Source: Acidimicrobiaceae bacterium
Lineage (GTDB): Bacteria > Actinomycetota > Acidimicrobiia > Acidimicrobiales > RAAP-2
Length of the DNA stretch: 55,318 nt
Assembly (NCBI GenBank): GCA_003152215.1
Contig: PLZP01000035.1
Location: forward strand, 144-55,461
Reading direction: 5' to 3'
How positions within the stretch are numbered: the stretch's first letter is position 1; each line of letters starts with the position of its first letter. Shown here one piece after another: positions 31,944 through 40,515 of this stretch. The notes beneath the pieces were generated by a model. That model worked only from the letters and a program-made list of their open reading frames with translations, had not been told where the DNA came from and did not search any database. The translations under genes and the position numbers were made by a program.

Positions 31944-32384
31944 GTGGACGTGACAATGCTCTTGGCAGATTCGGCGCAAGTGGCCGACGGAAAGCTGTAC
32001 ATCTTGGGCGGTGGATGGTCAGTGACCGGACCGGACCCGACACCCTCGGCCGTCGCCATGAAGGTCATGGTGGACTGGCACGAGTTCAATTCGAATCACC
32101 ATTGGGAACTGTTCCTCGAGGACGCCGACGGCCAGCCCGTGCGTTTCGATACGCCCGACGGGCCCCAGGCCATTGAGGTCCGTGGCGACTTCTCGGCGAC
32201 CGCGCCCGACGGCGTGCCCGTCGGCACGCCCGTCGATGTGCCTATCGCCGTCAACTTCGGTCCGATCCCTCTCCAAAACGGCAGTCGTTTCACGTGGCGC
32301 CTGGTGATTGACGGCGACTCGCTGCCCGGCGCCACGGTGTCCTTCACCACTCGACCGATGGCCGAAGTCGTCGAAGAAGCCTAA
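31944..32384 (+). CDS. DUF6941 family protein
   Basis: This 146-residue protein matches the DUF6941 pattern: MLLADSAQVADGKLYILGGGW at the start, then HHWELFLEDADGQPV and a late strand RFTWRLVIDGDSLPGATVSFTTRP. It should be an all-beta sandwich. The family has no known function and is common near lipid and CoA genes in actinobacteria as far as I recall. The GTG start is leaderless. It is followed by the MaoC hydratase gene. Confidence 0.8.
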   Translation: MDVTMLLADSAQVADGKLYILGGGWSVTGPDPTPSAVAMKVMVDWHEFNSNHHWELFLEDADGQPVRFDTPDGPQAIEVRGDFSATAPDGVPVGTPVDVPIAVNFGPIPLQNGSRFTWRLVIDGDSLPGATVSFTTRPMAEVVEEA

Positions 32385-32422
32385 GACGCGGATTGCTCGA
32401 CGTTGTAGGGGAGACTGAGTCC

Positions 32423-32935
32423 ATGACCACCTTCGACCGCCCATTCGGTCGCTACTTCGAAGAGTTCGAGGTCGGCGACGTCTACCGGCACTGGCCCGGC
32501 AAGACCATCACCGAAGCCGACGACCACCTCTTTTGCATGCTCACGATGAACCATCATCCCCTGCACACCAACGCCTGGTTCGCGGAGCACGAGACCGTGC
32601 ACGGACGCAACGTCGTCGTTGGCAACTTGGTGTACTCGCTCGTCCTTGGTATGAGCGTGCCCGACGTCTCGGGTTCAGCGATTGCGAACCTCGAGGTCGA
32701 GACGCTGATCCATCGCAACCCAACCTTCCACGGTGACACGATCTACGCCGAGTCCCGAGTCCTCTCCGCGACGCCGTCCTCGTCGAAGAACGACCGTGGG
32801 ATCGTGATCGTCGAGACCAAGGGATTCAATCAGGACGGGCTCGAAGTCTGTTACTTCCGCCGCAAGGTGATGGTCTGGAAACGCGAGTTCGCTCCAGTGC
32901 GACAGCGACCGTACGGTGACGACGTCTGGGAGTAA
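32423..32935 (+). CDS. MaoC-family hydratase, mesaconyl-CoA-hydratase-like
   Basis: This 170-residue hot-dog-fold hydratase starts at ATG 32423, where homology begins: GRYFEEFEVGDVYRHWPGKTITEADDHLFCMLTMNHHPLHTNAWFAE. The Asp (TEADD) and His (NHHPLH) of the hydratase site are present, then DVSGSAIANLEVETLIHRNPTFHGDTIYAESRVL. The wording is close to mesaconyl-CoA hydratase and other MaoC enzymes acting on branched C4/C5 acyl-CoA. The 3' end overlaps mutY by 20 bases. Confidence 0.85.
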   Translation: MTTFDRPFGRYFEEFEVGDVYRHWPGKTITEADDHLFCMLTMNHHPLHTNAWFAEHETVHGRNVVVGNLVYSLVLGMSVPDVSGSAIANLEVETLIHRNPTFHGDTIYAESRVLSATPSSSKNDRGIVIVETKGFNQDGLEVCYFRRKVMVWKREFAPVRQRPYGDDVWE

Positions 32936-33797
32936 CGACTACGCCGCGTTTCGACGTGTGCTTCGTCGTGTCGCGCCCGCAATAGCCCGGGACCTCCCGT
33001 GGGTCGCTCATGACGATCCTTGGGCTGTGCTGGTGAGTGAGTTCATGCTCCAACAGACGCAGACGTCGCGGGTCCTCGGACCGTGGCAGTCCTTCCTCGA
33101 CGCCTACCCGACACCCAAGGACTGTGCTGACGCAACCCTCGCGAGCGTGTTGCAACGCTGGAGCGGCCTCGGCTATCACCGACGGGCGAAGGCACTGCAC
33201 GACGCCGCTCGAATGATCCGTGACGAGTTCAACGGCGATGTGCCCAGCGACGTCGTCGACCTTCGCCGCCTTCCCGGTGTGGGCGACTACACGGCGAACG
33301 CCGTCGCCTCCTTCGCTTACGGAAGGCCCGTCGCGGTGCTTGACACCAACGTGGGCCGGATATTGGCGCGGGCGCTCGAGAACCGCTCACTTCGTGCGAG
33401 CGAGGCACGCGACGCCGCTCAGGCGCTGCTCCCGCGTCGAGATTCCTCGGCGTTCAACCAAGCCATGTTGGACCTGGGCGCACAGTTTTGCCGGTCGTCG
33501 CCACGATGCGACGGCTGCCCGGTCGCGGGTGTGTGTCGGTGGCGTCTCGAGGGCGGTCTCGACCCGGCGCCGCACAGCGCGGCGGTATCGCGACCACAGT
33601 CGGCCTTCGCCGGCTCAGACCGCCAGGCTCGCGGACGCGTGCTGGCCGCACTTCGAGTGGGGCCCCAGTCCACCGCGCAGCTCCTCGCGCGGCTGGGCGA
33701 CGTCGGCGACGATCGAACGGCGAGTGTCATTGCGTCCCTGATGCGCGATGGCCTCGTGGGACGGACCGGTCGACTGATCCATCTGTCGCGTGACTGA
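32916..33797 (+). CDS. mutY: A/G-specific adenine glycosylase
   Basis: This 293-residue base-excision enzyme removes adenine mispaired with 8-oxoguanine. It shows the catalytic Glu in SEFMLQQTQTSRV, the helix-hairpin-helix RLPGVGDYTANAVASFAYGRPVAVLDTNVGRIL with its Asp, and the 4Fe-4S site CRSSPRCDGCPVAGVC. The NUDIX-like C-terminal domain that recognises 8-oxoG in typical MutY is missing; residues 220-293 instead look like a winged helix (QARGRVLAALRVGPQSTAQLLARL). GTG start inside the MaoC gene implies coupling. Confidence 0.92.
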   Translation: MTTSGSNDYAAFRRVLRRVAPAIARDLPWVAHDDPWAVLVSEFMLQQTQTSRVLGPWQSFLDAYPTPKDCADATLASVLQRWSGLGYHRRAKALHDAARMIRDEFNGDVPSDVVDLRRLPGVGDYTANAVASFAYGRPVAVLDTNVGRILARALENRSLRASEARDAAQALLPRRDSSAFNQAMLDLGAQFCRSSPRCDGCPVAGVCRWRLEGGLDPAPHSAAVSRPQSAFAGSDRQARGRVLAALRVGPQSTAQLLARLGDVGDDRTASVIASLMRDGLVGRTGRLIHLSRD

Positions 33798-33831
33798 GTC
33801 GCGCATCGCGTCGAGTTGGCGACGGCTTCGT

Positions 33832-33837
33832 TAGTGT
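33832..33837 (+). promoter_or_regulatory. -10 hexamer TAGTGT of leaderless flavin reductase gene
   Basis: The hexamer ends seven bases before the GTG at 33845. Confidence 0.45.
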
Positions 33838-33844
33838 CAGCGAG

Positions 33845-34318
33845 GTGAGTTCGCTCGACGTTGCACATTTCAGAGAGGTCCTGGGGCACTTCGTCACGGG
33901 CGTGGTCGTCGTCACGGGCGCAACGCCCGACGGCCCCGTGGGCTTTACCTGCCAGACCTTCGGTGCGCTCTCGTTGGAGCCGACACTGATCTCGTTTTCG
34001 GCCCGAACCCTCAGTAATTCGTGGCCCAAGGTTCGAGAGGTTGGCACCGTCGGCGTGAACATCCTGGCCTCGGACCAGGAGACGGTGGCCCGAGTCTTCG
34101 CTACGACCGGCATCGATAAGTTCGCCGGGATTGGTTGGTCGCCCGGACCGAACTCGGCCCCCATGATCAGTGGGGCCTTGGCACACCTCGAGGGGGAGAT
34201 CGCCTTCGTGAGCGCTCAGGGGGACCACGACATTGTGGTGGTCCGGGTTGACTTCGTCGCGAGTCACTCGGGCACCCCACTCGTTTTCTATCGCGGGGGA
34301 TTCACCGCGCTCGACTGA
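33845..34318 (+). CDS. Flavin reductase family protein (FMN-binding split barrel)
   Basis: This 157-residue protein has the flavin-reductase pattern HFREVLGHFVTGVVVVTGATPDGPVGFTCQTFGALSLEPTLISFSARTLSNSWP, with FMN-contacting S/T residues, and KFAGIGWSPGPNSAPMISGALAHLEGEI. Such proteins supply reduced flavin to a monooxygenase or act alone with NAD(P)H. No partner monooxygenase lies nearby. Confidence 0.9.
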   Translation: MSSLDVAHFREVLGHFVTGVVVVTGATPDGPVGFTCQTFGALSLEPTLISFSARTLSNSWPKVREVGTVGVNILASDQETVARVFATTGIDKFAGIGWSPGPNSAPMISGALAHLEGEIAFVSAQGDHDIVVVRVDFVASHSGTPLVFYRGGFTALD

Positions 34319-34331
34319 ATCGCCGGTTCAG

Positions 34332-34388
34332 TACGATGCGTCCGTGAGTCTCATCACGTTCTCTTCTCGACCGACGGGAATTTCGTGA
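34332..34388 (+). promoter_or_regulatory. Leaderless 14-codon mini-ORF coupled to the next gene
   Basis: TACGAT (34332-34337) lies six bases before GTG 34344. That GTG opens a frame [14 protein letters not shown] that ends at TGA 34386-34388, overlapping the GTG start (34385) of the membrane protein gene. A leaderless leader peptide would deliver ribosomes directly to that start. Confidence 0.45.
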
Positions 34389-34948
34389 CGCTCGGACTTG
34401 AAATCGCCGTGTTGATCGTCGTCGTGCTCGTGGTGGCGATTGCCATTCTGCGGATTCGCAAACTACGTCGAGACGAAATACGAGAGCTCTCACGACCGGT
34501 CGAACGACGACTCGTGAGTCCGCCTCCGTCGCCCTACGCACCCTCGAAGGGCTTTCGCCTGCTCGACGGCCCGCTCGAGCAGAAACAGCGACCTCAACCG
34601 GCTCGGCCCCGGCTCGAGGCCGATCGCGACTACGTGTTCAGCGAAGCACAGATGCCGGGCGACGAGACGATCATTCCCTCGCACTTACGACACAACGAAA
34701 AGTGGGCACTCTCAAAGTCCGCCCGTCACTCCGCCAACATGACCGGACTGCGCGTCGCAATCATCGCGATCATCCTCGTCATACTCCTCGGCGCCGTCGG
34801 GCTGTTCTTACAACATCACAAGTCGCCCGGCACGAAGCCGCCCACGACCACGACGACAACGAAGCACACGACCAGCAGTCCGGCGATGAGGTCCCCATCG
34901 TCGTTCACGCTCGCGTCGCCGCGCGTGTGGTCGCACGTGGCGAACTAA
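34385..34948 (+). CDS. Bitopic membrane protein of unknown function
   Basis: This 187-residue protein has two transmembrane helices, at about 4-23 (LEIAVLIVVVLVVAIAILRI) and 123-144 (LRVAIIAIILVILLGAVGLFL), with a 95-residue charged Pro-rich loop between. A Thr-rich tail (PPTTTTTTKHTTSSP) follows the second helix and is probably outside. No family is recognised. GTG start overlaps the stop of the leaderless mini-ORF. The last 4 bases overlap the convergent oligopeptidase gene. Confidence 0.65.
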   Translation: MTLGLEIAVLIVVVLVVAIAILRIRKLRRDEIRELSRPVERRLVSPPPSPYAPSKGFRLLDGPLEQKQRPQPARPRLEADRDYVFSEAQMPGDETIIPSHLRHNEKWALSKSARHSANMTGLRVAIIAIILVILLGAVGLFLQHHKSPGTKPPTTTTTTKHTTSSPAMRSPSSFTLASPRVWSHVAN

Positions 34949-37101
34949 ACGGCGCCGATTTCGTTGAGCGTCCACGCGAGCACCTGCGCTTCGTCGCGCC
35001 ACGCGTCGTAGCGACCGGACGGCCCGCCATGGCCGGCACCCATCTCGGTCTTTAAGTACGCGACGTTGTCGGGATTCTCGTCACGTAGTTTGAGCACCCA
35101 CTTCGTTGGTTCCCAGAAACCGACGCGCGGGTCATTCAGACCTCCGGTGGCGTAGAGGTGGGGATAGGTTCTCACCGAGCCGTCGTCATTGGTCGAGTTG
35201 ACATTGTCGTAGGGGGAGTAGCTCTTCATCGTGCGATAGGCGCTGGCACTGGCGTCGGGGTTCCCCCACTCCTCCCATTCGCCCACGGTCAGAGGGAGTG
35301 ACGAATCGAGCATCGTCGTCAGCGAGTCGACGAACGGCACTTCGGCGACAACGGCTTTGAAGAGATCCGGGGCCAAGTTCATGACCGCACCCATCAAGAG
35401 TCCGCCGGCCGAGCCTCCGCGAATGGCGAGCTGGTTCGGCGTGGTCCAACCGTCACGCACCAGCGCACGGCCCACCGACACGAAGTCACTGAACGTCGTG
35501 GGCTTCTGGGCCAACTTGCCCATCTCGTACCACGAGCGGCCCATCTCGCCACCGCCGCGGATGTGCGCAATGGCGAAAATGACACCCCGGTCTAGGAGCG
35601 AGAGGCGTAGTGACGAGAATCCGGGATCGATGGAGATCTCGTAGCTCCCGTAGCCGTAGAGCAGGAACGGCGACGCCGATCGGGGACGAAGAGCGTCACC
35701 GTCACCCTCCACGACGTCCTTGCGAGCAACGACCGAGACCGGAATCCGCTCGCCGTCACTGGCGTTCACCCAGAGTCGCCCCGTCACGTAGTTGGACTCG
35801 TCGTAGCCCCCGAGGACCTTCTGCTGCTTGCGCAGAAGTGTCTCACCGGTCGCGATCACGACGTCGGCAACGAAGCGCGGGGTGACGAGTGAGGTGATTA
35901 ACACCCGCAGTTGCGTGGTGTCGTAGTTGGGATTGGCGGAGAGCGCCACGGTGCTCGGACTGGTCGGTCCCTCGACGACGATCGAACGCTCGAGGAGCCC
36001 TTCGAAGGGATCGGCGCCACTCGCGGTCGTGACGTAACGCACGGACGCGCAGCCGTCGTGTCGTTCGCTGATAGCGAGAAACGTCTTGAACGCGTCAACC
36101 CCGTCAAGACGGGAGCCGGGACGCTCGGGTATGACCTCGCGCCACTCTCCTCCGTCAACCCGTCGCGTGAGCAGGCGAAAGTCGGTGGCATCTTCGTTGG
36201 TTACCTTCAACCACCACGCCACGCCACGATCGTCGACGAAGTGCTCGACGCCGTATTCAATGCCGGGACGTCGTGCCTCGAGCAGCGTGAGAGCGGCGGT
36301 CGGATTGTCGGCGGCGAGGTAGTGGACTTCCGTCGTCATCGATGATCCCAGTTGCACGACAATGACGGCGTCGTCGCGGCTGCGTCCGACCGAGACGTTG
36401 AACTGTGCGTCATTCTCCTGGAGGACCAGCACGTCGGTGCGTGGGTCGGTGCCCAACGCGTGACGCCAAAGTTGGTACGGACGTTGCGCCTCGTCAACGC
36501 GGGTGTAAAAGAAGTGTCGGCTGTCCTTGGCCCACGCGAAGCCGTAGTAGACGTCATCGAGTTCGTCGCCAATCGGCGCTTGACCGGCCAGCGGTCGAAC
36601 CGTGACGTGGTGGAGTTCGTCCCCGTCGAAGTCGGTGCCCACGGCGACCCACGCGCCGTCGGGGCTCACGTCGAGCACGCCGACCGACATGTAGTCGCAC
36701 TCCGCGGCCTCGAGATTCTCGTCGAGGACAATCTGCTCACCCTCGAGTGTGCTGGTCGAAAGAACGGAGGGCGGCGTGAGGTCGCCGGGTGTGGCGCGCA
36801 CCCGCGAGAAGATCGGATAGTTGAGTCCCTCGCGCGTCCGCTCGAAGTACCACCAGTCGTAGTGCAGGGTCGGTACCGAGATATCCGTCTCTTCGATACG
36901 GCTCTTTATTTCATCAAAGATCTCGTTTTCGAGGGGCTTCAGATCAGCGGTTGATTTGGCGAGAAACTCATTCTCGGCGCGCAGGTGGGTGAGTACTTCC
37001 TCGCTCTCGCGGTCCATGAGCCAGTAGTAAGGATCGTTGCGGGCGTCACCGTGTCGAGTGAGCGTAAAAGGACGTTGCGGCACGGACGGGGGAGTAGGCA
37101 T
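34945..37101 (-). CDS. ptrB: Oligopeptidase B (S9 family serine peptidase)
   Basis: This 718-residue cytoplasmic peptidase cuts short peptides, typically after Lys or Arg. It has the N-terminal linker RHGDARNDPYYWLMDRESEEVLTHLRAEN, a beta-propeller (about 75-430) and the catalytic domain with S564 in GGSAGG, D657 in GGLNDPRVGFWEP and H691 in GAGHGGPSGRYD. The signature YGSYEISIDPGFSSLRLSLLDRGVIFAIAHIRGGGEMGRSWYE is typical of oligopeptidase B. Length is normal. It is a single gene, divergent from sufB. Confidence 0.95.
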   Translation of the reverse strand: MPTPPSVPQRPFTLTRHGDARNDPYYWLMDRESEEVLTHLRAENEFLAKSTADLKPLENEIFDEIKSRIEETDISVPTLHYDWWYFERTREGLNYPIFSRVRATPGDLTPPSVLSTSTLEGEQIVLDENLEAAECDYMSVGVLDVSPDGAWVAVGTDFDGDELHHVTVRPLAGQAPIGDELDDVYYGFAWAKDSRHFFYTRVDEAQRPYQLWRHALGTDPRTDVLVLQENDAQFNVSVGRSRDDAVIVVQLGSSMTTEVHYLAADNPTAALTLLEARRPGIEYGVEHFVDDRGVAWWLKVTNEDATDFRLLTRRVDGGEWREVIPERPGSRLDGVDAFKTFLAISERHDGCASVRYVTTASGADPFEGLLERSIVVEGPTSPSTVALSANPNYDTTQLRVLITSLVTPRFVADVVIATGETLLRKQQKVLGGYDESNYVTGRLWVNASDGERIPVSVVARKDVVEGDGDALRPRSASPFLLYGYGSYEISIDPGFSSLRLSLLDRGVIFAIAHIRGGGEMGRSWYEMGKLAQKPTTFSDFVSVGRALVRDGWTTPNQLAIRGGSAGGLLMGAVMNLAPDLFKAVVAEVPFVDSLTTMLDSSLPLTVGEWEEWGNPDASASAYRTMKSYSPYDNVNSTNDDGSVRTYPHLYATGGLNDPRVGFWEPTKWVLKLRDENPDNVAYLKTEMGAGHGGPSGRYDAWRDEAQVLAWTLNEIGAV

Positions 37102-37122
37102 CGCTCTACTTTGCCTTACTTG

Positions 37123-37177
37123 TTGACATGTGGGAACCCTGAGTTAGTACTATGGACGTAGGGATTATCCCAAAGGA
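37123..37177 (+). promoter_or_regulatory. sufB promoter, operator-like palindrome and RBS
   Basis: TTGACA (37123-37128) and TACTAT (37148-37153) are 19 bases apart. Just after the -10 lies the perfect palindrome GGGATTATCCC (37161-37171), directly followed by AAAGGAG (37172-37178 region) before ATG 37183. The palindrome would overlap the transcription start and could bind a repressor. Confidence 0.5.
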
Positions 37178-37182
37178 GCGCG

Positions 37183-38583
37183 ATGGCCATCGACAATCTG
37201 GATTTCAGCCGGTACCAACTGGGTTGGTCCGACGATCAAATTCCGGTCTTCAAACCGAAGAAGGGCATCAACGAGGCGATTGTCCGTGAGATGTCGGGTA
37301 TCAAGAACGAAGAAAAGTGGATGCTCGATTTCCGCCTGAACGCGCTCAAGAAGTTCGAGAAGAAGCCCATGGTGCCGTGGTTCGCCGATCGCATGCCCGA
37401 CCTCGATTTCAACGACATCTACTACTACATCAAGCCCACGGAAAATCAGGTTGACCGCTGGGAAGACCTGCCTGACGACATCAAGAACACCTACGAGCGA
37501 TTGGGCATTCCCGAGGCCGAACGCAAGTACTTGGCGGGCGTCACTGCGCAGTACGAGTCCGAAGTGGTCTTTCACCGCAATCGCGAGGACTTAGAGCGCC
37601 TGGGCGTCCTCTTTTGCGATATGGATACCGCGATTCGTGAGTACCCCGATCTCGTGCGCAAGTACTTCGGCACGGTCATCCCGCCCAACGACAACAAGTT
37701 CGCCGCACTCAACTCGGCCGTGTGGAGTGGTGGCTCGTTCATCTACGTGCCTCCCGGCGTCAATGTCGATCAGCCGCTGCAGGCCTACTTCCGAATTAAC
37801 ACTGAGAACATGGGTCAGTTCGAGCGCACGCTGATCATTGCGGACGAGGGATCCCAGGTCCATTACGTCGAGGGCTGCTCCGCGCCGGTGTACTCGACCG
37901 ACTCGTTGCACTCCGCGGTCGTTGAACTCGTCGCCCTTCCCGGCGCACGGATCACGTATACGACGATCCAGAATTGGTCGAACAACGTCTACAACCTCGT
38001 CACGAAGCGCGCACGCGCCGAGGCCGAGGCCCACGTCGAGTGGATTGACGGCAACATTGGTTCGCGACTGACGATGAAATACCCGTCGGTCTACTTGATG
38101 GGTCCCAAGGCCTCGGGCGAAGTACTTTCCGTCGCCTACGCCGGTCCCGGTCAGGTGCAGGACGCCGGTGCCAAAATGGTGCACTGCGCCCCCGAGACCA
38201 CGTCCACCATTATCTCAAAGTCCATTTCTAAGGACGGCGGACAGACCACGTACCGCGGACTCGTAAAGGTCGAAGAGGGCGCGACCGGCGCGAAGAGTTT
38301 CGTGCGCTGCGACGCCCTGATCCTCGACGAGCAGTCCATCTCAGAGACCAAGCCCTACATGGAGGTCGGCGAGCAGGACGCGTCGATCGGTCACGAGGCA
38401 ACGGTCTCGAAGATTGGTGACGACCAACTCTTCTATCTAATGAGCCGCGGTCTCACCGAGAGTCAGGCCATGGGCATGATCGTGAACGGCTTCATCGAGC
38501 CCGTGACGCGCACGCTGCCAATGGAGTACGCGGTTGAGTGGTCGCGACTTATTGAGTTGCAGATGGAAGGCTCAATCGGTTAA
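37183..38583 (+). CDS. sufB: Fe-S assembly scaffold protein SufB
   Basis: SufB is the core scaffold of the SufBCD complex that builds iron-sulfur clusters. The 466-residue sequence has the SufB marks [96 protein letters not shown] (with the conserved Cys) and [26 protein letters not shown]. It stands alone: sufD lies 1.9 kb downstream beyond three unrelated or convergent genes. The promoter has a consensus -35 and a dyad near the start site. Confidence 0.97.
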   Translation: MAIDNLDFSRYQLGWSDDQIPVFKPKKGINEAIVREMSGIKNEEKWMLDFRLNALKKFEKKPMVPWFADRMPDLDFNDIYYYIKPTENQVDRWEDLPDDIKNTYERLGIPEAERKYLAGVTAQYESEVVFHRNREDLERLGVLFCDMDTAIREYPDLVRKYFGTVIPPNDNKFAALNSAVWSGGSFIYVPPGVNVDQPLQAYFRINTENMGQFERTLIIADEGSQVHYVEGCSAPVYSTDSLHSAVVELVALPGARITYTTIQNWSNNVYNLVTKRARAEAEAHVEWIDGNIGSRLTMKYPSVYLMGPKASGEVLSVAYAGPGQVQDAGAKMVHCAPETTSTIISKSISKDGGQTTYRGLVKVEEGATGAKSFVRCDALILDEQSISETKPYMEVGEQDASIGHEATVSKIGDDQLFYLMSRGLTESQAMGMIVNGFIEPVTRTLPMEYAVEWSRLIELQMEGSIG

Positions 38584-39203
38584 CGAGGCGGACGCCACAT
38601 CGTGTAATACGGCGGGGCACCCTCAATGGGCCGAATCGTTTCCACCAACTGGTAGCCAAAGCGTCGGTAGTAGGCGACGTTGTCCTGGCGTGGCGTCTCG
38701 AGATAGCTCCCGACACCCTCGGTGTCCACGTCGGCGAACGCGTGCTCGAGCAGCATCGTGCCGACGCCGCTTCGTTGATCGGTCGGATCGCAGCAGAGCA
38801 CCATGAGGTACCACTGCGCATCCTTCGTGTGCGCGTTGGTGAGCGCAGCCATGTACTTGAAGCCGTCGCTGAATGATTTACTTCGAGGGAACATCGCCCG
38901 GAACGAACCCGGCATCTGTGTGAGTTGCACGCCGATGGGGAGGGGGTAGCCACCCGTAGTTTGCCACGCGGCGATGCCGACAATCTCGTTACGCTCATTG
39001 CGCACGGTCACAGTTCGGCCCTTCGCTCCCATGTGTGCGAAGACCGTTCGAAAGAAGATTGGCAGACTGCGCGCGCGCATCTTCTCGCTCGGGAAGAGGA
39101 ACGAGAAGAAGGGGTCATCGAAAAAGGCCCGTTTGCCGACCTGCGCGGCCAGTGAAAGTTCCCTGCCCTTGATCGGCCGTTCGTCGATTCGGTAACTGGG
39201 CAT
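38580..39203 (-). CDS. GNAT-family N-acetyltransferase
   Basis: This 207-residue GNAT protein includes [21 protein letters not shown], the acetyl-CoA loop [58 protein letters not shown] at about 137-195 (loop residues QRSGVGT) and a helical front half. It resembles actinobacterial acetyltransferases of unknown substrate. Its 3' end overlaps sufB by 4 bases, converging on it. Confidence 0.88.
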   Translation of the reverse strand: MPSYRIDERPIKGRELSLAAQVGKRAFFDDPFFSFLFPSEKMRARSLPIFFRTVFAHMGAKGRTVTVRNERNEIVGIAAWQTTGGYPLPIGVQLTQMPGSFRAMFPRSKSFSDGFKYMAALTNAHTKDAQWYLMVLCCDPTDQRSGVGTMLLEHAFADVDTEGVGSYLETPRQDNVAYYRRFGYQLVETIRPIEGAPPYYTMWRPPR

Positions 39204-39250
39204 TCGACATTCTTAACCAATATCGCAGTCGAACGTGGAAGAATGGGGGC

Positions 39251-39601
39251 ATGGGAATGCGCGAGGAGTGCAAGCACTTTCAGAGCCGGACCTACAAATC
39301 GGGTGAGGTCGCACGGTTCTGCGTGCTCGGCAACGCCCCCGATCAACCGTGGTCGTGCCCGGAGAACTGTGTCACCTACGAGCGACGACTGGCCGACGTC
39401 GGTTGGTCGCACGGTTCACTCGTTGACCGTCCCGTGGAACACGCGCCCGAGACGAGCGCATCCGTCGATGAGCGGCGAGAACTCCTGGATATGGCGAGTG
39501 AGATCGTCAACAATGTCGCGCCCGAGATGTACAGCGAGCGTCGCCAGCAACTCGACCAGATCGAGAAGAAGCAGCGCGGTTGGAAGTTCTGGCGTCGCTA
39601 G
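39251..39601 (+). CDS. Small four-cysteine protein in the SUF region
   Basis: This 116-residue soluble protein is not recognised. Its first 40 residues contain four cysteines (C7, C24, C36, C40) and a His (H9), enough for a zinc or iron-sulfur site: REECKHF, ARFCVLGN and WSCPENCVTYERRL. The rest is helical and highly charged (MASEIVNNVAPEMYSERRQQLDQIEKKQRGWKFWRR). It lies between sufB and sufD on their strand, so a role linked to cluster chemistry is possible but unproven. ATG 39251 or 39257 may start it. Confidence 0.6.
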   Translation: MGMREECKHFQSRTYKSGEVARFCVLGNAPDQPWSCPENCVTYERRLADVGWSHGSLVDRPVEHAPETSASVDERRELLDMASEIVNNVAPEMYSERRQQLDQIEKKQRGWKFWRR

Positions 39602-40425
39602 TCGCCGTTGAAAACCGGCGGCCGCTTCTCCACGAACGCCATCATCGCTTCGCGCAGGTCGTTGCTCTGTAGATACATCGTGTTCCAACGCGCGACGAAC
39701 TCGAGTCCTTCATGGACCGTTCGACCGTCGTTCGCCGCCAACACGGACTTGGTGCCCTGTACCGCCAACGGCGAGTTCGCCGCGATTTCGTCGGCCAGTT
39801 CGTTGGCTGCGGCCAACACGTCCTGGGCACTACTTCCGTGGACGGCGTTCACGAGCCCAATGGCGAGCGCGCGACTGGCGTCGATGTCCTTGCCCGTGTA
39901 GGCCAGTTCGGCAACGTGGCCGGCACTGACGATCTTGGGCAGTCGTTGCAGCGTGCCGAGGTCGGCCACGATGGCGACCTTGGTCTCACGGATCGAGAAC
40001 TTCGCGTCAGCGGCGCACAGTCGGATGTCACAGGCGCTCACGAGATCGATGCCGCCGCCGATGCAGTAGCCGTGGATGGCCGCGATGACCGGCACGTTGA
40101 GGTTGGCAATGGACGTAACGGAGTCCTGCATTGCTCGCACCGCTTTGTACGTCACGGCGCTGATCGCCGCCTTTGACTTCGACGATTTCGGCTCGGCGAA
40201 GCCGCCACCGAACTCCTTGAGGTCGAGGCCGACCGTGAAGTGCGGACCTTTCGCCGCGATGATCACCACTCGAATCGACGGGTCGCTCGAGACGGCGGAG
40301 GCCGCGAGCGGCAGGTCGCGCCATAGGGCGCTCCCCATTGCGTTACGGGCCTCTTCACGGTCGAGCCACAGCGTGGCGACGTGTTCGTTCACTTCGAGTG
40401 TCAAAACGTCAGATGAAAATCCCAC
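39598..40425 (-). CDS. Crotonase-family enzyme, dienoyl-CoA-isomerase-like
   Basis: This 275-residue enoyl-CoA hydratase/isomerase starts at GTG 40425, preceded by GAAGGAG at ideal spacing; a longer open frame upstream is not family-like. It has the oxyanion segments GPHFTVGLDLKEFGGG and HGYCIGGGIDLVSACDIRLCA. E147 and D155 in IRETKVAIVADLGTLQRLPKIVS have the spacing of the catalytic pair of delta3,5-delta2,4-dienoyl-CoA isomerase (ECH1), whose ADxGTLQRLP phrase is also kept. It probably serves oxidation of unsaturated fatty acids. It is divergent from sufD. Confidence 0.85.
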   Translation of the reverse strand: MGFSSDVLTLEVNEHVATLWLDREEARNAMGSALWRDLPLAASAVSSDPSIRVVIIAAKGPHFTVGLDLKEFGGGFAEPKSSKSKAAISAVTYKAVRAMQDSVTSIANLNVPVIAAIHGYCIGGGIDLVSACDIRLCAADAKFSIRETKVAIVADLGTLQRLPKIVSAGHVAELAYTGKDIDASRALAIGLVNAVHGSSAQDVLAAANELADEIAANSPLAVQGTKSVLAANDGRTVHEGLEFVARWNTMYLQSNDLREAMMAFVEKRPPVFNGD

Positions 40426-40515
40426 GCGTGCTCCTTCATCAAGTGGCAACGAGCCTACGTCGCCCTCGGCCAGGGAAATGGTTCCGCCCAGTAGGATGCC
40501 TAGGCCCAACTTTCT

